Shown piece after piece: positions 13,250-25,500 of a stretch of 64,000 bases of DNA. Source of the DNA: Owenia fusiformis (Eukaryota > Annelida > Polychaeta > Sabellida > Oweniidae); assembly GCA_903813345.2 (NCBI GenBank), contig CAIIXF020000011.1, positions 36,948,062 through 37,012,061 of the forward strand, read 5' to 3'. The position numbers and the translations under genes are program-made. The notes under the pieces are model-generated. The model searched no databases, was not told the DNA's origin, and saw only the letters and a program-made list of their open reading frames with translations. Positions within the stretch are counted from its first letter, which is position 1, and each line of letters starts with the position of its first letter.

Positions 13250-14160
13250 GGATTGCATCTTCAGATCCATTTATTCGGATGCACATGGAATCCAAGCATT
13301 TTAGGTCTACATAATTCAGATGCGCATCCAAACATAGAATCAAAACATTTTCGGGTCTACATAATTCAGATGCGTATAGAATCCAAACATTTCGAAGTCT
13401 ATTCACGTGGCCATAGAATCAAAACATTTTCAGGTCTACACAATTCAGATGCCCATAGAATCCAAACATTTTCAGGTCTACACAATTCATATGCGCATAG
13501 AATCCAACATTTTTAAATCTACATAATTCAGATGCGCATAGAATCCAAACATTTCGAAGTCTATTCACGTGACCATAGAATCAAAACATTTTCAGGTCTA
13601 CACAATTCAGATGCGCACAGAATCCAAACATTTTTAATTGTACACAATTCACATGCGCATAGAATCCAAACATTTCGAGGTCTATTCACGTGACCATAGA
13701 ATCAAAACATTTTCAGGTCTACATAATTCAGATGCGCATAGAATCCAAACATTTCGAAGTCTATTCACGTGACCATAGAATCAAAACATTTTCAGGTCTA
13801 CACAATTCAGATGCCCATAGAATCCAAACATTTTCAGGTCTACACAATTCATATGCGCATAGAATCCAACATTTTTAAATCTACATAATTCAGATGCGCA
13901 TAGAATCCAAACATTTCGAAGTCTATTCACGTGACCATAGAATCAAAACATTTTCAGGTCTACACAATTCAGATGCCCATAGAATCCAAACATTTTCAGG
14001 TCTACACAATTCATATGCGCATAGAATCCAACATTTTTAAATCTACATAATTCATATGCCCATAGAATACAAACATTTTCGACTAATTCAGATGCGCATA
14101 GTATACAAACATTTTACATAATTTACATAATAATAGTCTACATAATTCATATGCATACTT
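13250..14160. repeat. Minisatellite with 162-bp higher-order organisation
   Basis: The basic unit is about 40 bp and contains AATTCAGATGCGCATAGAATCC and an AAACATTTTCAGGTCTAC-type word. Four variants in fixed order form a 162-bp higher-order unit. The variant with TTCGAAGTCTATTCACGTG recurs at 13391, 13553, 13674, 13753 and 13915. Those spacings are 162, 121, 79 and 162, that is 4, 3, 2 and 4 basic units. Frames read through the array are a by-product of the repeat and are not treated as genes. The array decays after about 14060. Confidence 0.9.
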
Positions 14161-14164
14161 TAAG

Positions 14165-15675
14165 GTCAGCCGAATTATTCGAATGAACATAAAATACAAA
14201 GGGTTAATTAGAATTACGTCATCTTTTCATCTTAACATTAATTGCTCTCTGTACTCAACTTAATAGAACATTGCAATTGTTGTTTTTTCAGAAAAATAAA
14301 CCAAATAGTTTTACCCAACTAAAAGCCTGACGTCTTTAAAATCTAATGTAATGAATAATATTTTTTACAAACTGTACATACCGTATTATGTTTTTGGCCA
14401 TGTGGTAATTATTCTCCCGAGAGTCGTTCTACCAAATACTAGTAATGCAATCCGAGTGCTACTCGCCATGCTATCTATTTGTCCCTTACTTTGTCGACCA
14501 TTGGACCAGTCGCTTTCAAGTTATCCATTGCTGGATTAGTAAACTAAAATCCAAATACTAATTTAACGCAGTGAGTGCTGTTGTCCGATTGAACACGAAC
14601 AATTACAATACAGAAACGAAACGTTTTGTTCCCACGATTGTTCTTGGCTCACTCTCTCCTCCCACTGCGCTGTACAGTAGAGAGAAAGTATTTTAACAAA
14701 GAGAAACGTGCAATATTCTTCCATTCAACAATCCTGTCACTTTGCCGATATGACCCAAAGTGAATTATATCACGTTACAAGACGAGTACCCTTGATTATA
14801 TACTTATTCATTTAATATAATAACAAATTCCATTGTCATATTACACGATCATTACAAATATACAGTCCCACCATATAAAGACAGCTGGACTTTTTTGGTT
14901 TCTTTGTTTGGAGAACGATTTGAAGAGCTTTTTAAACTAATATAACATTTTATTTCAATAACACACAAAGCAATGTTGAATGGATCGATTTTCTTTTTCT
15001 TCATTCACCTAATTCTTTGAACAAAATGAGCCAACAAAAATCAATCAACAAAATAGTATTGATATTTAAAATGTATGACCTGATAAAAGACGTGTTGGTT
15101 TAAGAGGGAAATTCAAAAATGTGTTTTCCGGCAATTCTTATTCTTATGATAAGCAGTGACATCTTTAAATGGAAACGTTTACCAAATACAATTTTTCTAA
15201 AACTCAAAATAGGTAAAAAAACAGTGGTCGATTTCAACATGCGACTATATTCTACTTATGATAACATTGAATAGATACCATTTATCAATGAAAGTGGTCG
15301 AAATAACTTTCACTGAAAACCTTTTATAACAATGATTTGATGTAATTAGAATGTCCTTCATGTCCTTTGAGACATGTTTTACTTCCTAAAAGGAAATGTG
15401 GATTGGGACTTTAGATACTAAATTTGGATGACCAAAATGAGCTGACATCAATGGATAGCATGAGATTTCTCACTGGGGAAATAACATGGGCAACACTAGT
15501 CTTAGATTGATTTATTTTGCATATCAAATATTGCAAAAAATTGGCTTTTTGGTGAAACATCATTAAAAAGGTATGATCATTATGCATGAAGTATTACATG
15601 CAAAATGATTTACTGTAAATAGAAAATTCATTTCTAAAAATACAACATCCAGGTCTGTTTACATTATTTCATTAA
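14165..15675. other. Intergenic DNA, nothing recognised
   Basis: AT-rich sequence without a supported gene, RNA or element. The frame at 14351-14539 has no recognisable features. Confidence 0.5.
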
Positions 15676-15679
15676 CCCT

Positions 15680-16260
15680 ACTATCACACCAAACTAGTTC
15701 TCACTACGTTCTCGAAAACGGGCTTCAACTGTGTACGAACGGACTGGACCTACTAAGAACCGTTTGGGATCTATTTGCAAACTTCATCGAACGTACTCGA
15801 ACGGGTAGGTCCTCTAGAACTTAGACAATGCTCAAAATGTTCTCGTGGTCGTCACGTTCTACAATTAGAACGAGTGACAACGTACTAACGACGAGCTGGA
15901 CGTACTACGAACGGAACCGTCGTTCTTCAATCCTACTAGGGACGTTTTAACAACGAGTTGAACTGTCTAAGGACGTGTTGAGAACGAGGTAGAACTTATT
16001 GCAAACGAGTTTAAACTGATTAAGAACGTATTTAACACTGCTTATGAACGAGTTAGCAAAATTATAGCTATCACACCAAACAAGTTGCCACTGCGTTCTT
16101 CAAAACTGGTTTTAAACTGTGTGCGAACGGAATGAACGTAGCTGCAACTTTCTAACTATTACGTTATTTCAGACATATTTCCCGACCACAGCCAGATTGA
16201 GCCCGTTTTACGACGTTTTCGTAGGACTGGCAAGAACGGGTAACATAAAAGCTTCAGATA
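15680..16260. repeat. GAACG/CGTTC-rich segment with a duplicated leader
   Basis: The words GAACG and CGTTC, or one-base variants, recur every 10-25 bases over about 570 bp. The surrounding DNA has few CpG. The segment opens with CTATCACACCAAACTAGTT and the same words return near 16070 (CTATCACACCAAACAAGTT), followed by matching ACTGCGTTCT and AACTGTGTGCGAACGGA blocks. This implies an old direct duplication of about 390 bp. No long open frame exists. The nature of the element is unknown. Confidence 0.6.
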
Positions 16261-16577
16261 GATGAATTCATGTTTATTTTATTTATTTATTTGCTTCCAC
16301 TTTTAAAACAGTGGCAGATGGGTCATGATAGCCTAGTGTGGCATATTACATTCAGTTGGAAGGTTAGTATTATTTGACTGAATAGATAGAGACATCTATT
16401 ATTTGTAGCTTTTACTACCATACATAGTGGTACATTCTTCAAAATGAAAAATAGAACAAGTTGACCTAATTTTCACCTAATAAAGTTTACTAATACAATA
16501 CATGTAGTTTACATTATCATTAATCAAATAAAGTATATTTTATAACACAATGAATATATTCACGATTGATTCAATAT

Positions 16578-19500
16578 TCACTTTTTATTTTTTTGATTCC
16601 CTCTTTTCTGCCCCTTACCCCCACCAAATGTTTTCCCATGTCCTTTCTTACTCTTTGTATCATTATCTTGTTTGGGACCCGTTTTTGAGTTAATCTTATT
16701 TTTCTTGAAAGTCACTTCTTTATCGATGGGATCAATGATTGTTCCTATTTTTGTGACGATCTTGGGTTTTGTGATTTCTTTAAAGGCGCCTTCTGGGTTC
16801 CACAGCTTTCCAATTGGGGCCTTAACATCACTCTCAAACTGCAGGACATTGGTATAGGGGAATGGTAACTTGCTTACCTAAAATAAGAAGATTTGACTGA
16901 ATACTAGGGATAAACAAGACATTAACATGCACAATATCACCACCTGACAACACACCGAATGCTAAACACCAAACCCTGTCGCAAAAAGCCCATTACAATA
17001 TGTCATCACTTCCGATGGTAAAATAAAAAGTTTCTACAAGGAATTTTCAAATATTTTTATTAAATACATTTCACTTAAATTCAATTTTTAAGATTTGCAA
17101 TATTGAATCGAAATCCCCTGCATTTTGACAATTAGATGTCTATTTTCATACCTGGTGCTTTGCTATGCTGTTGTCCTTGGCTTCACTGATGATGACATTC
17201 TCTAGGTGTTTGTCCTTTCTTGGGGGCAGTGGTGGTGCCTTGATTAGAAACCTGGAACATTTCAAAATCTAGTTTAATTCCATTGATACTCATAGCATCT
17301 TTCTGTTTCACCTGAAACATGACTGAGAAGAAATGTGATGTCATGGTTTATCATGATGAGAAATGAGATGTCGTGGTTTATCATGTAAGAAATGAGATGT
17401 CATGGTTTATCATGATGTTTAATTCAATCAAAACCTTCATTGAGAGTAGTGGAGGGGCCTTTCGAAACAAACTGAATTGAAACATTTTAGACATTTTTAT
17501 GCTTTCTTGTCTTGGATTTAAAATTTAATCGCAAATAAAATAAGATTAGTGTTGAAACAAAAGCATTTTATCCTCTTACAATCAATATTTTATCAACAAT
17601 TATATTTCAGTTTTTGCTTTTAAATGGTTTTAAAAGATTCACTTTATCCCATTCAAACTTTGTTCATCGGGATAACCGAAAAACAAACTTATATTTATCC
17701 AATTCAAGTTTTCTTTAAATGGTGCTGCATGACCCTAGAAAACTAATATAATTCAAAATCTTATGTATGCCCTATTTAGACAAAGCCATCCTTGATCATT
17801 AAGGATCTTTATTTGGATATTTTTCAGAAAAGTATGTCTTATCATTTTCGGCAATATGTTGCGAAAAAAGAATCGCATTGCTAAATAGATGTCAGGGTGA
17901 TAGAAAATAATCTCAAAAATCAAATATTGATGTACTTCAATGTGTTTACAAGGTTCAAAGAGCACACACACACAAAATATGAGAGTGTGCACACAAAATG
18001 TATTGAGCATGTATAAAATGTGAATGTATTGAGATATTTACACATTGAGACTCTTAAAGCTGCTATATGTGTCTTCATAGTCACTAAACTTTGGATGCAA
18101 AGTAAGGTATATATGGTTTAACATGTGTGGTAGTATATAAAGTGAAATGATGGTCTTGTTTTAGAATGCATGTAAAGTAGAATTTATATAAAGTATAAAG
18201 TGGAATTAACATGTGTACATGTATGTCAGCAAATTCAAGATGTCTTATATGAAAAATAAGTAACCATCCTGGACTACAGTGCAATTCTAAAGGACAAAAT
18301 ACAAACATTTTACAGACACCAAATGCTTGCAAATATCAGGTAGTGTTAGTGTAAAATTGGGGTCTCTCATAACATTGATAGTTTCAGCCATTATAAATGT
18401 GGTACCATGCTTCAAAATTGAGCAGAAAAACATCAATATACAAAAGACAACATACTTGCTAGCATAGGCACACAAAATTTAAAATTTGGTCTCTGAATTA
18501 TGTTTTTTTAGTTTTTAGTTTTACAATTAAACAATGGTCCATTGATTCCTTATTCTAGCAAAAAACAACTATCAGTGAATCTGACTGCAGGCCTTCCAAT
18601 GTTTATTGAAATGTAAAGAATATACCAGTCAGTTCATTCTAACTTTTAGGAGTACATGCTTTGAATATTGTAATATCATATGATCAGAATGACATTTCAG
18701 ACACGAGCATATAGCTTTAAGTCCCCAATTCCTGTTGACTGCAGAATAACAGCTATAGTGCCAAAAGCTACTGTCATATCAAGGGCATTTCACTTGGTTG
18801 TTTTATAACAGAACGGCTTTATAAGGGAAGTTTTGTTTGCACTGAGGTTTCCCCAATGTATAAATAATACATTAACTATAGTGTTCTTCTAAAATCTTTC
18901 CCAATTGTTTTCATTTTCAAGTGGGTACAAATTGATTTTCAGTATCACATACATGTTACAATTTACACTGGAAGAAAAAAAAAGCTGATATAGTATATTA
19001 TTCTTTTGTTCTACTTGTGCTGATGATAACAATAAGATCAACAATGAAACCACAAGGCAAATCACACAAACTAGAGTGCACTAAATTATTAATAGACTAC
19101 ATTTGTTGATGCACAAAAGAAACATTGCTTTATGGATCTCATAATACACTAGAGTCCCATTAGGACCCAGTGAGTTAAGTGTGGTATGTTGTGATCACTT
19201 AAGGGGGAGAATGTGACCAAGAAAAGGTACTAGGATCTAAAAACATTGGAGGCCTGAAAACATGTAAGTAGTGGCCTCACTTGAATTGTGTCATTTCAAT
19301 CAAGGAAGACTTTGAAACTTTGACAATGACATACCTAGGGTGGTAATAGTATGGTATGGTTTGGTATGGTATAATATGGTCTGGTATGGTATGGTATGGT
19401 TTGGTATATGGTATTCCAACATGAGGACATAAACTCAACTGTGATATAATATTCAACAGTTTTTTTTATTTGTTGTAGAGACTATGCACCCCACTCCAAG

Positions 19501-22500
19501 AAACCCAGAAACTAGGGGGTAAAATTGAGCGTAAAATCATCAATGAAGATGAGGACTAACAGGCTATGAAGACAATGATACTGAATCAAAAGTTTGAAAA
19601 ATGTGATTCAAATAAAATGAAAATATGTGGTGATGCAGATTGTAGAGTAGTTTGTGAGGCCTGAAAATACACTACAATACCTTATGTACAGGTATATTTA
19701 TAAAAAACCTAAGAATGTTCAAAAAATATTTTCATTGAGTCAAATAGCAAACTGCTTAGATCCATTTACTCCAGAATGTGATTCGATTTTTTGACAGTTA
19801 AAAGCCAGCTTGTAAGTCACCAACTAAAATTCATAATTTCTTAACGTGATGTCATTTAGAAAATGTATCATATTGAAATTCTGACAACATAGGAATTGAT
19901 GAGAATCATCTTGACTAAAAATGGACACAAAAACCACGAGAAAAGTTCAAATACATAGGTGTTACAGATGTTCATTATTGGATACTGATTTGTTCACATT
20001 TGGAGATTTTGTTGGCATGGAAACAAGGGACTCACAATTGCCCCCACATTTGAGAACTGATCACATATAAACATTTAACTGTACAAACAAAATAGTCTAA
20101 AAGGCCAGCTGTTGTAAAGGAATTAAAATAGTGTAGAACTATTGAAAATCACATAAAACCAGCTCAATGGAAATCATTTAAGCTCAAGCCAAATGGTTTT
20201 ATGAGATAAGAATAAAATCTATAGAAAACATATCTCAAGTATTGATTTGAGCTTAGCGTGGGTCAACTGAGAGAGATTTATATCACAAATCTGCAACAGG
20301 CTATAAGTCAGACTACGAAAACCATTCCAGAAGTATTGGTATATAGATACATGTATGTAGAACGCTGTATCTTGGAGACACAGTGAAACATGTAAGTTCA
20401 CAAAATTGTTGTAATTTTGCTTATTGAATGAATTAATTCAAATCACTCCTGATTTTAAATTACTTATTGAAATATATGTATATGTTGGAGAGGATAGGCA
20501 CGTTATTCAAATAATGAAATTGGAAGATGTTCAGATTTCAGATTACATTTCTATGTACAATTAAATTAAACTAATCATTTTGGATCTCTCAGATGTACAA
20601 AACTGTGATGCATATTCAAATCCAATGTATAGAAATGTTGAAAACAACGCTTTAGATCATAAAATGTAAGAACATTATTGAAATATATTTTTTGAGGCTG
20701 GGATAATAGACAGATACATGTGATACAACATGATAATCAATTGCATCTCTTTATCACATGCAACACATGAAGATATGAGAAGCAAATGATAGTCAGGCCT
20801 GTTGCCAGGGGATTGGCTTTGAATAGTTTTTTAACCAGGGAGGAGAGTTGCTTGAACCCCACCCCCCTCCCTGGCTACGGGTCTGATAGTGAGACAAATA
20901 TGTTTGAAGTACTGTATGTTTCGTATCAGTACATCAGGCATCAAGATATTTCTTACAACTGCAGCAATACATTGGGATAATACTTAGAATGCCATATTTA
21001 TTAGTAATAATTTTTTGAAACATAATTGAAGTTCTGGATATTCCAAAACTATGAATATTTCTAATGCTCCGTAAATTGTAGCACTTGAGATATCTAGAAT
21101 GACTCTAGATATACGTGTACAAGACATTGACATGCAAATTGTCACCACTTGCCATTTGTTACAGACACTGACTACAAAACATCGAACACCAGTCGCCAAA
21201 CACCACCCACAAAAAGTTGGAGACCATAACAATATGTCACCACTTTTGGTGGTATCATAATAAGAGACTTCCCATAGATGTGATACCATTTTTTTGTTAA
21301 ATACAATTTTCATTTATTTCAGTAATGTACCCTATAAGGTAATAAATATAAGATAATAAATATGCTATGGTTAATTCAAATATTAATTGATAGATTAATA
21401 AATAAAAATTTAGCTTTTAATTACATTGTCATGTATTTTCAGGAGTATGTTGACGTTATTGAAAAGAAAATGGCGGATGTACTGTCAGAGAGGGCCAATG
21501 CCATATATAGCCGTATTCACATTATTGGTCATATGTACACTATATCTCATGTACTACAACAAACCCAGGGTTGAATCATTTTATGAAAACTACAAGGAAC
21601 CCGTTAAAGCTAATGCCTTAAGAATCCAGGAAGCCATGCCAGGAGTTTTCGATAAGATAGACAAGATGAAAAAAATGGGTAACCCCGAAAACTGGAAAAT
21701 GGCTGACCTACATAAACCTTTCAATGAAACATTGAATTTCTTGAATGATAAACTAAAATCTATGAATATGACAAATGCGTTCATGAACAATATAGCATTT
21801 CCAAACCTTATTGATCTCAGGAAAAATATGCAGAAGCCAAAGCCAACATTGTTGAATGAATGGCGAAACAAGGTAAAAAGAAAACAAATGTGTGATAGGG
21901 CTTTAACACTTTACAACAACGAGTTTGCCTTATTGAATGATGTCATAATTGATCGTAACTTTTCTAAAGGAGCCATAGGTGGTGAGTCTCTACATGAGGT
22001 GTTAAACCAACTTGAGACTGATGAAATATACCAGCTGAAACAAGGATTTTTCAAGATGGACTGTGAAGCTGATACCCTTTCGGATTATACGTTTTCTGGC
22101 GACACGAACCATTTGAATGCTTGGTTGGAAGCAGTATCAACCAAGTCTTCAACTCAAGGAAAGGATATCAATAAAATTCCAGAATTAACAATTGCAATTC
22201 AACGTTATGAATATGCAAATTTCTATCATGTGATCACTGATATTTACAATGCCTTCTTGATGATGACATTCTTCGATAAACAACCAGAAAATACAAATAT
22301 TATTTTTATCGATGGACATCCATTTTGTGAACTAGATCTAATCTGGCAGAAACTGTTTCACTCTGTACAAAGGGTGGGTCACTTAGAAGGTCCCACTCTG
22401 TATGAATCTCTAGTTTGGGGCATGGTAGGGTATAACAGCCCGTTAAACAGCCATGGCGCAGGGGGAATGGAGACTCTACCCCTAGCTAAAGAATTCAAAG

Positions 22501-25500
22501 AATTCTACCTGGGAGGGTATGGTATTCCATCAGGAGGGCCCCTTGAGCACAAACTCAACTGTGATAAGATCAACATTCTGTTCATCTGGCGTAGAGACTA
22601 TGTTTCCCATCCTCGCAACCCAGGGGGTAAAATTGACCGTAAAATCCTCAATGAAGATGAGCTATTACAGGCTATGAGGACAATAGATACTGTACATAAG
22701 GTTGAGGGTATCCAGTTTGACCAGAGATCAATGGGAATTCAACTCAATTATATTACAAATGCCGATCTACTCATAGGTATGCACGGGGCTGGTTTATCCC
22801 ATACATTATTTCTACCACCCCATTCTGCACTGTTAGAGCTATCACCAAATGATTGGTCCCCCTCCAATAAACATTTCTGGTATTTCGCTAAATGGAGCGG
22901 AGTTTCTCACTATAGATGGCAGAGTGATATGAGAGGCAGTGCACGTGGATCAAGAGATCCAGCATATACAATCGTGCCACCAGGCACTCTAAAGGATCTC
23001 GTCACTAAAATAATTGCAAATATGTGTAAAACTGACCAGAGTTCACAGTGATAAACAATGTTTCATAGCTTCCTGTTTTGAATATCGAGCAATGTAATAA
23101 TCCTAAATAATAGAGGATTAGCTATACATCTTTGAAATCTCATTGATATATTGTTTTAATGATAACACGACTATTAAGATTATTTAGCCAAAAATGGCCT
23201 ACATTTTTTGTATACACTATTATTTTAATTCTGCACTTATTTTTCTAAAGTAATGTTACTCAATTTGCCAGCTAAACCCTTTGTTGATTCTCATGGGTTT
23301 TAATGTTTTAAATGTTATATAGAAAAGTTAAATATGTATAAATGGGAAGCTACAATGCCATTGGCCCATGCACCCAGCCATGATATGTATATATAATGTA
23401 TATTAATAAATTTTGATATTAAAACATAAAAAAAAAAATATATAAATGTTTGATACTGTATCATAAAAACAGAAATGCTCATGATGAACCAGGCTTTTGA
23501 GAAGTAGAAATAATTGAGGTCGACATACTTTTCAACTGGATGCAAATGCATTTCTATCAGGGTTTTTTCTCAACTAACAATGAGATTTAACATTGCTTCT
23601 ACGTGTGAATGTGACATCATGTCAGATTCGAATACTGCATCTAATACCTTTTATTTATTTTTATAGACATTTGAATAATCTGTGCAGATGTGCCAATCTT
23701 TACATAACAGTGGATTTACTTGTGTCAACAATCTAGTCAAAACGTATATGATAATTCAGCCAAAAAATACAGGTTAATGAAGTATTTCTTTCAACAATTT
23801 GATTATTCATTTCATCTTGTAGTTGTTCTTACCTTTTTGTTTTCTTCTTAGATGGCTGAATACCAGCTCCTCCCCAGTCCCCCCATCCTGGTAGGGTCAG
23901 GTTGATATCTTTAGGCTTGTCCCTCTCCTCAGCTTCCTGCTTCTCTGCAGTAAAATCATCTATGACATCATCATCTGCAAAAGCCTCGGATATTGTCATT
24001 CGCTGATCATCTTCGTCCTGGTCTTCTCCATCGAGAATTTTCGGAATAGCAGATTGGTTGATTTTGGTTTCAAGTGTCATGCTGTTTTTTGGGTCAACTC
24101 TGACCTCAGCTTCCTGATTTTGATTCTCTCGATTCTGCTTCTCTTTTTTCTTTTTCTTATGGCGTGGCTTTGCCTTCTTACGACTTCTTACTTTAAGAAC
24201 CTTCTCAGGAACTTCTTCATCATTTGAGTCTTCATTAAAATCTGCTAAAGTTCTCTTTCTTTTCATGGTTTGTGTTATCATTTCTTCGTCCTCACCTTCA
24301 GACTCCTCTGGACTTTCCTCCTCACTGTTCTCAATTTTTACATCTTTTCCCTTTTTATTAGTCTTTTGTTTGCTTATTTTTTTCTTATTTTCTAAAATAT
24401 CAAATGCTTTTTCAATTTCATCATCAGTTTCTTCGTCTTCATTATCACTTGCCTGATCATTCATGTTATCTTCACCAGTTCCATTATTTTCCTGATTTTG
24501 CTCATCATTTTCATCACTACTGTCTTCGTCATCATCACTTGATGCTTCATTTCTGATCTCCTCCAGTTTAGCATAGGGTTTATGTTGAGAGGGTGCACTA
24601 TGAGCCAACCAGGGGTTGTGGCTGCCACCACCAGATGGAGCTGTATCATCTGTTGCCATAGTAACCCCAGCCTCATTTTGACCCTCAGCCTCATTCTCAC
24701 TTTCACTCTCAGAAACATGGTCCTTCTTGGTGAGTTCTCTACTGTGTTGTAACATCTCTTGAACAGAATTTCTGGCCTGAAACCGTAAATAAACTCTAGG
24801 TAATCAATATCATCAGAAAAAATCATAAAAAATATTCAATGTTTAACTTAAGGAACATCTGTTAATAATATCTATCATCTCTAAAGTAAAGATTTTCAAA
24901 CTAATATTAACTGATAATCATTTATAATCATTACACTCATTATCAGTTCATGGTTCACTCATTATTAAAAGTGTAAAAAATTACATAATCCTTCAACTTA
25001 CATCTTTGTCATATTTTGCATGTATCAGTTGGTTCTTCATGAATTTGCTCCCGCCTCTGTGTTTCAGACTCATGCGTTCCTCAACACGACGTTTTTCAGC
25101 CAGTTTCACAGCCTCAGCATAAGCTTCAGGGTCCTTCTTCTCCAAGTCTGTCATTTCCTTCTTTAACTGCTTTGCTTTCTCCTTGCGTAGAATTCTATGA
25201 AACCTGGAGGAGGAGTATTATGAAAAATATTTTAATTAATATTTTTATTACAATACAGGTGTATAATAATATGAAATCTTATCATTTATTCAGGGCAAAA
25301 TATCAACATTTAGAATCAATCAAATTAAATCTAGCATTTGAACTCCTACCTCTCTTCTTAAACTCAAAGGAAGGATATTTAAATACAACAGAAATATTAT
25401 TGCTAAGTTTAACTAGTGCCTCTCCCTGTAGATAATTCAAACTTCAAAAGGTAAATTTTTACATTAGCTCTTAAAAGAAAAAAAAAGATAATACTATAAA

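Noticed and set aside
13253-13878. Repeating frames with IESKHFEVYSR-type units, and the idea of a CRISPR-like array.
   Set aside because: The array is a plain minisatellite without unique spacers, in an animal genome. Frames change between higher-order units.
21426-21446. N-terminal extension MSCIFRS of the GT61 protein.
   Set aside because: It begins with TTG and reads through a TTTTCAG splice-acceptor-like sequence.
24461-24826. 121-codon minus-strand frame and the plus-strand frame 24265-24456 overlapping the large UTP14 exon.
   Set aside because: They are shadows of the acidic low-complexity part of UTP14 in other frames.
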